Positions 8,999-17,912 are shown, counted from the stretch's first letter. The stretch is 64,000 bases of DNA from Sphingopyxis sp. FD7 (GCF_003609835.1 NZ_AP017899.1:62001-126000), one strand, 5' to 3'. A program made the numbers and translations. Notes: generated by a model from the letters alone, not told the origin.

Positions 8999-11356
8999 CT
9001 AGAAGTTGAAGCGCGCTTCCACCAATATTGTTCGCGGCTCCCCTGGGATGGCCGTGTTGACCGCAAAGAGGCTGCTGAACGCGACGCCGCCGACGTAATA
9101 GACTTCGTCGAAAGCGTTCTTCAGATTGGCCGATAGCGACCATCCCGCTTCCTCGTCCTCGATCCCGATCCGGAAATTGGCGACCGAGTATCCCGGAAAC
9201 TGCGACAGCGGATTGAGATTGGTGCCGGTGGAGCTGAAGAACGTCGATGTCTGCGCGTAAATGTCACCGCGTAAAGAAGCTTCAAGCCTGTCCGTCACCG
9301 GTACCGTGATGTCGGCATAGAGGACGCCCGACCATTTCGGCGTGTCGGGATAGGTCTCGAACGCCACTGCCGGATTACCAAGGACCGCCACCACGTTGTC
9401 GGTGAAACGCGCATCAGTGTAGTTCAGGTTGCCGCCGATCGAGAGCCACGGAGTTGGATTGATCGATCCATCGAGTTCGAACCCGGTAATTTCCGCCTTC
9501 GGCACGTTGACCGTGATACCGGCAAGACTGCCGAAGATCGAAACGTAGTTCGATCGCTGAATGTTATCGACCCACATATTGTAGGCCGCGAGGTTGAAAC
9601 GAACCGGCACCCCGATGTCGCCGCGGTACTTGAGCCCAAGTTCAATGTCGGTCGCCACCTCGGGGCGATACTCGCCCCCCGCCTCGTTACCGAAGCCGGG
9701 AACCGGTGGCGCGAAGTAGTTGAAGCCGCCGCTGCGATTACTGCGGCGGGTCGTGGCATAGAGCAGCAGATCGTCCGTGGCCTGGTATTGCAGGCCGAAC
9801 TGCCAGCTTGTGCTGTTGAACGTGTCGCGCTGGGGGTTGATGAAGGCGGGATTGGGGTTGGTGATGAAGAAATCGTCCGGATTTCGCCGAAACTGGACTT
9901 TCTCCGATGAATATCTCACCCCCGCGGTGAACCCCAGACCCTGCACGCCAGTAATGTCGCTCAGATCGAGCGTACCTTGGCCATAACCCGCTATTGTCTT
10001 GTTACGGGTAACGCCGTCGTTGATCTGGATCGTCGCTGGGATGAAGGGCTCGAATTCGAAAATCCGGCTTAGCGAGCGGGTATCGTCCTTCTCGTTCGAG
10101 TAATAGATGCCGGCGACGTAATCGAGGCGGCCACCGAAGGCCTTTCCGAGTAGCTGGAGCTCCTCTGAGAACTGCTTGAGGATCCCACCCCGGCCTTCCT
10201 CACCATTGTCATCGGCGGTAAATACCGTGCCGTCGAACTCGCCCGCATCCTGTTGTCGACGGCGAACATAGCCAAGTATGTTCTTGATGGTCGTATCGGG
10301 CCCGATTTCTATTGTCGTGATATTCGACACCACCAACACCTTGGACCGGTGGAAGTTGGGCGCATTGAGATTGACCAGAAACGGCCCACGCTCCTGTTGC
10401 GCAGCGATCTCAGCGTTGAACCCCGCCGGATTGGTGCCCGGATGCGCCGCGAGATAAGTATCCCAGGTTCCAGGGCCGAAGATGCCATCGACAGCCGGGG
10501 AATAGAAAATGTTGGTCGGAACGAACGCGGGCGGAGCGCTGTCCGGACGCGCGCTGTAGGCAACCGATGACAGGCTATTGCCGCCCGCGTGGGCGTAATC
10601 GACGACGAGTTCGTTGGCGATGGCAGCCGATGGCTTGATCGTCAGCGAGGCACGGACGTTTTCGCGCCGAGTGTTACCCAGCCTTTCGCCATTGAACAGG
10701 TTGAACTGGAAACCGTCGCGCCGCTGGAAGAACCCTGCCAAGCGCAGCAGCACCGTGTCATCAACCACCGGCAAGTTAACCGCGCCTTCGGCCTGGAAGT
10801 GATCGTAGTTACCCGCGCGGCCCAGAATGTAGCCTTCAAACTCGTTCGTTGGCTTGGCCGTGGTGAAGAGCACCGCACCCCCGGTCGAGTTCCGGCCGAA
10901 CAATGTACCCTGCGGGCCCTTCAGAACCTGGATCGACCCGAGATCGTAGAATGCTGTTGACCCAGCGCCCCCGACCTGCACTTCGTTGACGTAAGGAAGA
11001 ACGCTCGGCCGCGAGCTGCTGAAGGCGTCGACCGTTTGCCCGCGCAAGGAATAGTTCAGCTGATTGCTGGTCTGACCAGCGCGGACGGTAAGCCCTGGCA
11101 CGGCTGACTGGAGATCCGTCTCGGTCACGATCGCACGGTCGGTTAGCGACTCGCCGCCAAGGGCGGCAACCGCCACTGGGGTTCGCTCCAACACTGCCTC
11201 GCGCCGTTGCGCGGTGACGATAATCTCAGCGTCGGATGGGCTGGCGGCGGGAGACTGCGCCTGGCCAGCACTGTCTTGGGCCAACGCGGGCCCGGCGGTC
11301 GCCCCGATCGCAATCGCTGCGGTCGAACTTACGAGAAATCCTCTCAGAACAGCCAT
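8999..11356 (-). CDS. TonB-dependent outer-membrane receptor
   Basis: A 785-residue TonB-dependent receptor. A Sec signal peptide with cleavage after ALA is seen at about residue 26. A TonB-box-like EIIVTAQRRE follows at about 44-53, then the plug domain (TPVAVAALGGESL to KGPQGTLFGRNSTGGA) and a 22-strand barrel ending in the aromatic VEARFNF. This sub-class in sphingomonads imports hydrophobic carbon sources as well as siderophores. It heads the leftward catabolic operon, 42 bp before the monooxygenase gene, and has a strong Shine-Dalgarno GGGGAGGA. This supports uptake of the catabolic substrate. Its promoter region contains the operator palindrome at 11480-11508. Confidence 0.93.
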   Translation of the reverse strand: MAVLRGFLVSSTAAIAIGATAGPALAQDSAGQAQSPAASPSDAEIIVTAQRREAVLERTPVAVAALGGESLTDRAIVTETDLQSAVPGLTVRAGQTSNQLNYSLRGQTVDAFSSSRPSVLPYVNEVQVGGAGSTAFYDLGSIQVLKGPQGTLFGRNSTGGAVLFTTAKPTNEFEGYILGRAGNYDHFQAEGAVNLPVVDDTVLLRLAGFFQRRDGFQFNLFNGERLGNTRRENVRASLTIKPSAAIANELVVDYAHAGGNSLSSVAYSARPDSAPPAFVPTNIFYSPAVDGIFGPGTWDTYLAAHPGTNPAGFNAEIAAQQERGPFLVNLNAPNFHRSKVLVVSNITTIEIGPDTTIKNILGYVRRRQQDAGEFDGTVFTADDNGEEGRGGILKQFSEELQLLGKAFGGRLDYVAGIYYSNEKDDTRSLSRIFEFEPFIPATIQINDGVTRNKTIAGYGQGTLDLSDITGVQGLGFTAGVRYSSEKVQFRRNPDDFFITNPNPAFINPQRDTFNSTSWQFGLQYQATDDLLLYATTRRSNRSGGFNYFAPPVPGFGNEAGGEYRPEVATDIELGLKYRGDIGVPVRFNLAAYNMWVDNIQRSNYVSIFGSLAGITVNVPKAEITGFELDGSINPTPWLSIGGNLNYTDARFTDNVVAVLGNPAVAFETYPDTPKWSGVLYADITVPVTDRLEASLRGDIYAQTSTFFSSTGTNLNPLSQFPGYSVANFRIGIEDEEAGWSLSANLKNAFDEVYYVGGVAFSSLFAVNTAIPGEPRTILVEARFNF

Positions 11357-11479
11357 GTGGTCCTCCCCGCATTTACTTGCGCAGCCCGATCGCAGCGCAA
11401 CAAAGCCCGTCTCTTGCCCTCGCGTTTCCGAAGGCGTCGCCCCGTCTTGCTGCGGAACATGGCGAGGTTTTACACACCA

Positions 11480-11508
11480 GTGTTGAAGTCGTCAACACAA
11501 CCATTGAC
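11480..11508. promoter_or_regulatory. Compound palindromic operator between TonB receptor and TetR genes
   Basis: Three half-sites are packed together: a perfect palindrome GTGTTGA-N5-TCAACAC (11480-11498), overlapped by GTCAACA-N4-CATTGAC (11491-11508). The second arrangement matches the 18-bp sites at 13058-13075 and 17124-17141. It lies in the intergenic space between the divergent TonB-receptor and TetR genes, so autoregulation plus control of the receptor operon is the natural inference. Confidence 0.6.
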
Positions 11509-11602
11509 GTAATACCTGATCGTGCGAGAAAGCGAGCGGAACGGGATTGGCCAAGGTCCACCGAAGCGCCTATGCCGTTGAGATGCGGACAGCGGACGAG
11601 CG

Positions 11603-12256
11603 ATGAACGACGATATAGAAAAGTTGAAACGACGCGCGGCGCCCCCTGCCGATCGCAGCGCGACGTTCGAGGCGAAACGGCGGGAGATTGCCGAAGCTGC
11701 CGTCAGGGTTTTTGACCGGGTTGGATTTCAGCGCGCTACGATGGCTGCGCTGGCCGACGAGATGGGGGTCGACCGATCGTCGCTCTATTATTACATTTCT
11801 TCCAAGGAGGAATTGTTCGACGAGGTGCTCAAGACCGTGGTCGAACGCAATGTCCAGGTCGCCAAGAAGATTGAAGAAAGCGATGTTAGCCCCCGGAGGA
11901 AGCTGCGCGACTTTATAGTGATGCTGATGAGTTCCTATGGCGAGCACTACCCGCTATTTTATATTTATATCCGTGAGAACCTGAGTCATGTCAGCGGTTC
12001 GCGTAGCGACTGGTCGTCCAAAATGCGCGAGATGAACCGACAAACGACCGAATCACTTATCGCGATCATCGAGCAGGGCGTGGCCGATGGCAGCTTTCGG
12101 AAGATCGGTCGCTCACGGGTAATCGCCTATGGCATCTTTGGAGTCGTCGGGTGGACCAGTCGCTGGTTCAAGCCCGGCGCGAGCGAGGCAAGCGCGGAAG
12201 AGATTGGCGGCACTTACGCCGAGATGATCCTGGCTGGCCTGGAATCGCCCTACTGA
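11603..12256 (+). CDS. TetR/AcrR-family transcriptional regulator 1
   Basis: A 217-residue one-component repressor. A charged N-terminal extension (about 20 residues) precedes the HTH: AAVRVFDRVGFQRATMAALADEMG then VDRSSLYYYISSKEELF, residues about 33-75. The ligand domain holds SYGEHYPLFYIYIRENLSHV at about 113-132. It is clearly paralogous to the TetR gene at 22756-23433, with the same YYYISSKEELFDEV and IYIRENLSHVS segments. It is divergent from the TonB-receptor operon, with a shared palindromic operator between them, and converges on the SDR at 12250 with a 7-bp overlap. The effector is probably a CoA thioester or the hydrophobic substrate; this is inference. Confidence 0.9.
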   Translation: MNDDIEKLKRRAAPPADRSATFEAKRREIAEAAVRVFDRVGFQRATMAALADEMGVDRSSLYYYISSKEELFDEVLKTVVERNVQVAKKIEESDVSPRRKLRDFIVMLMSSYGEHYPLFYIYIRENLSHVSGSRSDWSSKMREMNRQTTESLIAIIEQGVADGSFRKIGRSRVIAYGIFGVVGWTSRWFKPGASEASAEEIGGTYAEMILAGLESPY

Positions 12257-12996
12257 ACCGTCATACCGGCATCAATGATATGTTCCGCGCCGGTGATGTA
12301 GGACGATTCGTCGGACCCGAGGAAAATAGCCAATTGGGTCACTTCGTCGTCGCGGCCAATCCGGCCGAGCGGGATCATGCCGGTCGCGTCCCCCCCCTCC
12401 TCGCCCGCTGCCTCGACCATCATCGGGGTGTAGATGAAGCCCGGATGCACAGAGTTCACGCGGATGTTGTACTTGCCGTATTCGACCGCCGCAGCCTTCG
12501 TCAGCCCTCGCACGGCAAACTTGCTCGCCACATAAGCCGCGTTGGGGAAGCCGTAGTTGGCGACAATGCCGGAAATCGACGACACATTGATGATTGATCC
12601 TTTACCCGCCGCGATCATGGCTGGAAGCACCGCCTTCATGCCGAGAAAAACGGCGTGCTGATTCACGGCGCATACGCGCGCGTAATCGTCCTCGTCCAGT
12701 TCCGCGATCGGGACTGAAGGCCCAAGAATCCCAGCATTGTTTACCAGCACATCAATCTTTCCAAATCGCGACAGCGCAAGACTCGCTACATCTTGCCAGC
12801 CAGGCCAGTCGGAAACGTCGTGATCGACATAGACGGCGCTGTCGCCAAGTTCGGTTGCGAGCGCCGCGCCGAGATCCGGGCGGACGTCGGTCAGCACGAC
12901 CCGCGCTCCTTCGGCAACGAACCCGCGTGCATGGGCCGCGCCCATGCCGCGCGCGGCTCCGGTGACGATAGCGATCTTTCCCTCGAGGCGTCCCAT
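12250..12996 (-). CDS. Short-chain dehydrogenase/reductase A
   Basis: A 248-residue classical SDR. TGAARGMGAAHA forms the NAD(P)-binding TGxxxGxG motif (about 12-23). NNAG is at about 87-90 and the catalytic Ser and YVASK occur at about 139-158. An acidic residue after beta-2 (LTDVRPD) favours NAD(H). I chose the ATG at 12996 because MGRLEGKIAIVTG is the normal SDR start; the upstream extension is not conserved. It is divergent from the Baeyer-Villiger monooxygenase gene with an operator palindrome between them. A likely task is oxidising the alcohol substrate or the alcohol released by the esterase. Confidence 0.9.
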   Translation of the reverse strand: MGRLEGKIAIVTGAARGMGAAHARGFVAEGARVVLTDVRPDLGAALATELGDSAVYVDHDVSDWPGWQDVASLALSRFGKIDVLVNNAGILGPSVPIAELDEDDYARVCAVNQHAVFLGMKAVLPAMIAAGKGSIINVSSISGIVANYGFPNAAYVASKFAVRGLTKAAAVEYGKYNIRVNSVHPGFIYTPMMVEAAGEEGGDATGMIPLGRIGRDDEVTQLAIFLGSDESSYITGAEHIIDAGMTVQ

Positions 12997-13057
12997 CAGT
13001 GTGCTCCAACGTGGCGTACAATGCCTTTCCGGCAAAATGACGCCGCCCTCGCAAATG

Positions 13058-13075
13058 GTCAACAACAGTGTTGAC
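13058..13075. promoter_or_regulatory. Perfect TetR-like operator palindrome (SDR A / BVMO promoter region)
   Basis: GTCAACA-ACAG-TGTTGAC is a perfect 7+4+7 inverted repeat centred between the divergent SDR A (start 12996) and BVMO (start 13129) genes. It is the best-formed of three related sites in this island; the other two are at 11491-11508 and 17124-17141. Confidence 0.65.
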
Positions 13076-13128
13076 GCAATATCGGACTTTCTTCAACGTC
13101 GCTGTTGAGCGGATGCAAGGAGTGGCTG

Positions 13129-14721
13129 ATGGAGCGTATGGACGTTTTAGTCATCGGTGCCGGCTTCAGCGGACTCAGGGCCCTGCATTCGCTGCGTGAA
13201 GCCGGGTTCGCGGTCAAAGTGATCGACGCCGCCGACGACATCGGCGGCGTATGGCACACCAACCGCTATCCTGGCGCGCGTTGCGATGTCGAAAGTTACG
13301 ACTATAGCTATATGTTCTCGTCCGCGCTCGAGCAGGAATGGCGGTGGAGCGAGCGGTACGCGACACAGCCCGAGATCCTGCGGTACATTCACCACGTAGC
13401 CGAACGCTTCGACCTGCGACGGGACATCATTTTGGACACGTGCGTTACGAGCGCGCAGTTCGACGACGCGTTGGGACGGTGGATGGTCACGACCGAGCGG
13501 GGGGAAGTTTACGATGCACAATACCTGGTGCTCGCGGTCGGGCAGCTGTCGACGACAAAGCGCCCCTGCATCCCCGGCATCGCGTGTTTCGAAGGCCGGG
13601 TGATCCACTCGGCTGAATGGCCCCGGGATGAGGTCGACTTCGAAGGGAAGTCGGTCGGCATAATCGGCACTGGATCATCCGGAGTGCAAATGACACCCGT
13701 CATCGCGCAGAAGGCCAGGCGGTTGACGGTCTTCCAGCGCACAGCCAATTTCAGCATTCCCGCCGCGAATGCACCGGTCAGTGAGGAAGAGGACCGCAAG
13801 GTCAAGGCGAACTATGCCGCGCGCAGGCGCCAAGCTCTCGATTCACCCAGCGGCTTGGGGTTTGTGCCGAACGGCACATCCGTGCTCGATGCCGCTCCGG
13901 ACGAACGTACTGAGGTACTCGAAGCAGCTTGGAACCGCCTCGGGTTCGGTTTCGCCCTGGCCTACAAGGACATTCTCCTGAACCAGGCGTCGAACGACAT
14001 CGTCGCTGATTTCATCCGCGCCAAGATTGCCGCGCAGGTCGACGATCCCGCTACCTGTGCCTTGCTTACGCCGACCTGCTTCCCCTTCGGCACCAAGCGT
14101 CCGTCGGTCGACAGCGGGTATTGGGCCACATTCAATCGGGACAATGTCGAACTGGTGGATATTCGGTCTGCGCCCATTACGAAGGTGAGTGCGCAAGGCG
14201 TTCACACGAGCAACGCCGTTTACCCGCTCGACATACTAATCTTCGCCACCGGGTTCGACGCATTCACCGGCTCGTTACTGCGGATCGAATTTTCCGCACG
14301 CGGGTCGACGTTGAAGGACAAATGGGCTGCCGGGCCGGTCACCTATCTCGGCCTTGGCACCGAGGGCTTCCCCAATATGTTCGTTCTCGTCGGGCCTGGC
14401 AGCCCATCCCTCCTCAGCAATGTGCTACTGTCGGCCGAACAGCAGGTAGATTGGCTGCGCGATCTGCTGGTCCACGCGCGCGCGGCAGGTGTCGCGACGA
14501 TCGAGCCGACCGCGAAAGCGGAACGCGAATGGGTCATTCACGTCAACGAAAGATCGCGGGAAACGCTCTATCCCAAAGCGGCGTCATACTACGTCGGGGC
14601 GGAAGTCGAAGGAAAGCCACGCGTCTTCATGCCATATTCCGGTGGAGTACGTGCATATCGGCGCATTCTCGAGGATGTGGCTCGTCGCGGTTACGAGGGC
14701 TTTCACTTGCGCACGGCGTGA
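13129..14721 (+). CDS. Flavin-binding Baeyer-Villiger monooxygenase
   Basis: A 530-residue class B flavoprotein monooxygenase. GAGFSG (residues 10-15) binds FAD and GTGSSG (180-185) binds NADPH. The Baeyer-Villiger fingerprint F-x-G-x3-H-x3-W-P is present exactly as FEGRVIHSAEWP at 154-165. It inserts oxygen next to a ketone to give an ester or lactone, in the cytosol, using NADPH and O2. I chose the ATG at 13129 because AAGGAG lies about 8 nt upstream and upstream codons are not family-like. A carboxylesterase converges on it (3-bp gap), and an SDR is divergent, giving a ketone-ester-alcohol sequence. Confidence 0.94.
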   Translation: MERMDVLVIGAGFSGLRALHSLREAGFAVKVIDAADDIGGVWHTNRYPGARCDVESYDYSYMFSSALEQEWRWSERYATQPEILRYIHHVAERFDLRRDIILDTCVTSAQFDDALGRWMVTTERGEVYDAQYLVLAVGQLSTTKRPCIPGIACFEGRVIHSAEWPRDEVDFEGKSVGIIGTGSSGVQMTPVIAQKARRLTVFQRTANFSIPAANAPVSEEEDRKVKANYAARRRQALDSPSGLGFVPNGTSVLDAAPDERTEVLEAAWNRLGFGFALAYKDILLNQASNDIVADFIRAKIAAQVDDPATCALLTPTCFPFGTKRPSVDSGYWATFNRDNVELVDIRSAPITKVSAQGVHTSNAVYPLDILIFATGFDAFTGSLLRIEFSARGSTLKDKWAAGPVTYLGLGTEGFPNMFVLVGPGSPSLLSNVLLSAEQQVDWLRDLLVHARAAGVATIEPTAKAEREWVIHVNERSRETLYPKAASYYVGAEVEGKPRVFMPYSGGVRAYRRILEDVARRGYEGFHLRTA

Positions 14722-14723
14722 AC

Positions 14724-15599
14724 TCACTTCAGCGCGGTACTAATATCTGCCGCAACGGCGGCCAGCGCTTCATCGGCCGCGCCGGTGAGATGCGGCATTC
14801 CGGCAAAGCCGTGGATCATCGCCGCGTAATGGCGCCGGATGATGGCAACGCCAGCCGCCGCGATTTCGTCAGCCAGCGCCAGCCCTTCATCGCGTAGGGG
14901 ATCGAATCCAGCGGTCACCACGGTGGTCGGCGGCAGGACGCTAAAATCAGCGCACTCTAGCGGATTGTGCTGCCCGGCAAGATAACACTCCCAGAACCAT
15001 TTCATCGCGTCGCGCGTGAGGATGAACCCATCGCCGAACAACGCGGCTGATACGCTGGCGCAGGCTGGGTCCAGAATTGGATAAATGAGGGACAATTGCC
15101 CGACCGCAGCGGGCCGACGCAGCGCTGCGGTAAGCGCGATATGGGCACCAGCGCTGTCGCCCACGAGCGCGATTGCGCCGTCATGCACCCCTAACGCTTC
15201 GCTCAGCCAATCGACCACACAGCAGCCATCGTCGACGGCCGCAGGATAGCTGGCCTCGGGAGACCTACGGTAATCGACGGCCACCAGCCGACGGTGCGCG
15301 GCAAGCGCCAACACCCGGCACATCCGGTCGTGCGTGTCGAGATCGCCAAGCACGAACCCGCCCCCGTGAAAGAAAACCACCGCCGATGCTTCGGGCGCAT
15401 TCGACGGTTGGTAAACCCGCACCCTCACCCCGCTCACTTCACAGTCCTGCCAGTTGATGTCCGGACCCGGGAGAGTTGCCATCGCGGCCTTGGCCGCAGC
15501 GCGAACCATTTCCATCGGTATATGCTTAGGCGGGCGACGCACAGCGTTGCGCGGGTCCGCCAGCAGGTCGCGAAAAGCGGGATCGACCGCCTTGGTCAT
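14724..15599 (-). CDS. Alpha/beta hydrolase, hormone-sensitive-lipase-like esterase
   Basis: A 291-residue esterase of lipase family IV. The oxyanion-hole motif HGGGF is at residues 78-82, and the nucleophile elbow GDSAG at 147-151 places Ser149 as nucleophile. A C-terminal HGF (in MIHGFAGMP) supplies His, and an Asp lies in AGFDPLRDE. It hydrolyses short- to medium-chain esters or lactones. It is tail to tail with the BVMO gene, so it is the obvious partner for hydrolysing the BVMO ester product. It is followed after 4 bp by the DUF59 gene in the leftward direction. Confidence 0.92.
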   Translation of the reverse strand: MTKAVDPAFRDLLADPRNAVRRPPKHIPMEMVRAAAKAAMATLPGPDINWQDCEVSGVRVRVYQPSNAPEASAVVFFHGGGFVLGDLDTHDRMCRVLALAAHRRLVAVDYRRSPEASYPAAVDDGCCVVDWLSEALGVHDGAIALVGDSAGAHIALTAALRRPAAVGQLSLIYPILDPACASVSAALFGDGFILTRDAMKWFWECYLAGQHNPLECADFSVLPPTTVVTAGFDPLRDEGLALADEIAAAGVAIIRRHYAAMIHGFAGMPHLTGAADEALAAVAADISTALK

Positions 15600-15603
15600 G
15601 GTT

Positions 15604-15957
15604 TCAGGCGGGTTCCGACAACCCGTCCGCCATCGCGAGAATGCGCTCCGACCTGAGCCGCTGCGCCTTGGCGCTGATCAGTGACGGAGTCCAATCAAGG
15701 CCATTGTCCGCTATAACCTGGACCGTCTCGATCCCATCGATCGCACCTAGCAGACGAGCGGCCTCCACATGAAAGAAGCCGATCATGTGGCAGAATGGCG
15801 AGGTCAGGCGCAAATACACCGTGACCGCGGCGCCAACGATATCGATACGGTCGATCAAGCCCATCTCATCGAGCCCAAGCGGCACCCCGCTGGCAATGCT
15901 GCACGGGTCCTTAATAGTGTCGAGTTCCCGACGGATCAGTCCCTCGAGATCATGCAT
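15604..15957 (-). CDS. DUF59/MIP18-family metal-sulfur cluster assembly factor
   Basis: A 117-residue protein with the DUF59 (PaaD/SufT/MIP18) layout: a Cys in KDPCSIASGVPLGLDEMGLI (about residues 16-34), a beta strand AVTVYLRLTSPFCHMIG (about 44-60) and a terminal MADGLS. Such proteins help insert Fe-S or di-iron centres into client enzymes. I chose the ATG at 15957 because it restores the family start; the reading frame upstream overlaps the amidohydrolase in another frame. It overlaps the end of the amidohydrolase gene by 8 bp and so is co-expressed. No iron-sulfur oxygenase is visible in the window, so the client is unclear. Confidence 0.8.
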   Translation of the reverse strand: MHDLEGLIRRELDTIKDPCSIASGVPLGLDEMGLIDRIDIVGAAVTVYLRLTSPFCHMIGFFHVEAARLLGAIDGIETVQVIADNGLDWTPSLISAKAQRLRSERILAMADGLSEPA

Positions 15958-17065
15958 GAACCGGCGCTTCCGATCGGTCACCGATGAACGACAGGGTCGA
16001 ATACGGTTCCGGGAACGGCGTGCCCTGAGGCCGCGCGAACTCATCGTCGGCGATGCGCCGGCGGCAGGCGTCGAGATCGATCTCGTGTAGTCGGGCGAAC
16101 GTGCCGGCCAGCATATTCGCCTTGTCCTGGTCGGTGATCTGGCGGATCGGTTTGAACAGTCCCGCGCTTTCCAGCAGGTCTTCGGGGAAGTGGAAATCGG
16201 CGAACGCTTCCAGTCCGGGCTGAGGATGATGGAGTGTTCCGCCCGAGCCCCAGAATAGGCGGTCGAGCATATCCGCGCCCCCGACGCGGCACAGCCCGAG
16301 CAGTATCTCGGCAAAGGCGCGCGGACGCCTTTCCACGATGATATTCTGGATTTCCATGTTCACGAAGATATTGCCGAACCGTGCGAGCAACCAAGCGGTC
16401 TCCTCAAGAAACGCGAGGCCGCCGTGGACGATCTCGAAATTGAGATCGGGAAAGTCGCCCGCTGCGTTTTCGATGTCGCTGGGATTGTAGGCATCCCCGA
16501 CCGGAAATGGTCCGATCGGCACTGCCTTGTGAACGGCCACGTGACGTAAACCCAGCTTCTGCGCCTTCTCGTAGAGTGGGTAGATCAACTTCGGATCGTC
16601 CATTCGCCAAGACACCGGCTGGGTTCCATCCCAACTTGTCGGGTAGAGCTTCAGACCGAGGGGATTGAGCAGGTCAACCTGCTCCTCGATCGCGCCCAAG
16701 GCATCGGCACCGCGAAGCGGATCGACGCAGGCATAGGCGCCAACGAAACGCGTCGGATAACGTTCAAGCGCCTCGGCCGCCTTGGCCACCGACGAATAGC
16801 CGTCCTTGAACGACGCGATGGCCAGCGGATGCATCACCGCTAGGTCAGTATCACTTTCCCGAAAAAGAAGATTCGCGACATCCGGCACTTGCCAGTCGAC
16901 GAGATATTCTTCCCTTTTCATCGCGTACTTACGATCCGGCGGGTCCGCAGCAAGATGATATGCCAATTCTACCATCGCATGACCGAGAACCGGGTCCTCC
17001 CAATTACCGGGAAGATGGTTGTAGGCGTGAGTCACCGCATCTAGTACTAAAAAGTCCTTGATCAC
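15950..17065 (-). CDS. Amidohydrolase (TIM-barrel) family protein
   Basis: A 371-residue amidohydrolase_2-type protein. The N-terminal VLDAVTHAYNH (about residues 7-17) replaces the usual DxHxH, giving a single His there. Later barrel features are VHKAVPIGP, FEIVHGGLAFLEETAWLLARF and the RLFWGSGG loop, the equivalent of the catalytic Asp region. Family members are hydrolases, decarboxylases (ACMSD-like) or hydratases of aromatic and alicyclic acids. The atypical metal site makes decarboxylase or hydrolase activity uncertain. It is divergent from SDR B, with an operator palindrome in the shared promoter region, and co-transcribed with the DUF59 and esterase genes. Confidence 0.8.
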   Translation of the reverse strand: MIKDFLVLDAVTHAYNHLPGNWEDPVLGHAMVELAYHLAADPPDRKYAMKREEYLVDWQVPDVANLLFRESDTDLAVMHPLAIASFKDGYSSVAKAAEALERYPTRFVGAYACVDPLRGADALGAIEEQVDLLNPLGLKLYPTSWDGTQPVSWRMDDPKLIYPLYEKAQKLGLRHVAVHKAVPIGPFPVGDAYNPSDIENAAGDFPDLNFEIVHGGLAFLEETAWLLARFGNIFVNMEIQNIIVERRPRAFAEILLGLCRVGGADMLDRLFWGSGGTLHHPQPGLEAFADFHFPEDLLESAGLFKPIRQITDQDKANMLAGTFARLHEIDLDACRRRIADDEFARPQGTPFPEPYSTLSFIGDRSEAPVHA

Positions 17066-17123
17066 GCGTCCCTCCCGCCAACTGCATCTTGTGTTTTAAA
17101 AAATGCCCTGTACGAACACTTCT

Positions 17124-17141
17124 GTCAACACCATTGTTGCC
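17124..17141. promoter_or_regulatory. TetR-like operator palindrome (amidohydrolase / SDR B promoter region)
   Basis: GTCAACA-CCAT-TGTTGCC is a 7+4+7 inverted repeat with one mismatch. It is located between the divergent amidohydrolase (start 17065) and SDR B (start 17175) genes and matches the sites at 11491-11508 and 13058-13075 in both half-site sequence and spacing. Confidence 0.6.
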
Positions 17142-17174
17142 TGAGTGCGACTCGGTTGGCGGGAGAGTTCAGAG

Positions 17175-17912
17175 ATGGCCCGATTGGCTGGAAAAGTGGC
17201 GGTCGTAACCGGAGCGGGGTCTGGCATGGGTGCGGCGACGGTGGCGCGCTTTTGCCAAGAGGGAGCGCGTGTGGTCGCCGTCGATAGCTCCGGCGCCCAA
17301 GAGGATATCGCGGCACGATGCGGTGAACAGTGCATAGCCTATCAAGGCGATGTTTCGCAGGTGAATTCGATCCGCGGAATGCTGGCGGCGGCGGCCGAGC
17401 ACTTCGGCGGGTTGGACATTCTGTTCAACAACGCCGGGATCCAAGGCCCGATCGCCGATACCGCCGATTACAGCGAGGACGACTTCGACAGAGTGATTGC
17501 GGTCAATCTGAAGGGCGTGTTTCTCGGCATGAAATATGCGATACCGCTGATGCTGGAGCGCGGCGGGGGATCGATCGTCAACACCTCCTCGATGGCGTCG
17601 CTAGTCTCCTTTCCCGGTATGTCGGGGTACTGCGCATCGAAAGGCGGGGTCTCGATGCTGACCAAGCTGGTCGCTGCCGAATATGCCGCCCGGGGGATCC
17701 GCGTGAATGCCATCCTGCCCGGCGCCATCGATACCGGGATGACACGGGCCATGCCCAAGGACTACATCGACGGAGCCGTCGCGGCGACGCTGATGGGTCG
17801 GATCGGCACGCCCGACGAAATCGCAAATCTGGCTGTGTTCCTGGCCAGCGACGAATCCTCGTTCATCACCGGAACCCTGACGCCGGTCGATGGGGGGTAC
17901 ACCATCGTATGA
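17175..17912 (+). CDS. Short-chain dehydrogenase/reductase B
   Basis: A 245-residue SDR with TGAGSGMGAATV at about 12-23, NNAG at about 84-87 and catalytic YCASK near 150. VAVDSS after beta-2 indicates NAD(H) preference. I chose the ATG at 17175 as MARLAGKVAVVTG is the canonical SDR start, with GGGAGAG upstream. It leads a rightward operon continuing through a GST, crotonase, acyl-CoA ligase, two more SDRs and a TetR gene. The GST start overlaps its stop (ATGA). Confidence 0.92.
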   Translation: MARLAGKVAVVTGAGSGMGAATVARFCQEGARVVAVDSSGAQEDIAARCGEQCIAYQGDVSQVNSIRGMLAAAAEHFGGLDILFNNAGIQGPIADTADYSEDDFDRVIAVNLKGVFLGMKYAIPLMLERGGGSIVNTSSMASLVSFPGMSGYCASKGGVSMLTKLVAAEYAARGIRVNAILPGAIDTGMTRAMPKDYIDGAVAATLMGRIGTPDEIANLAVFLASDESSFITGTLTPVDGGYTIV

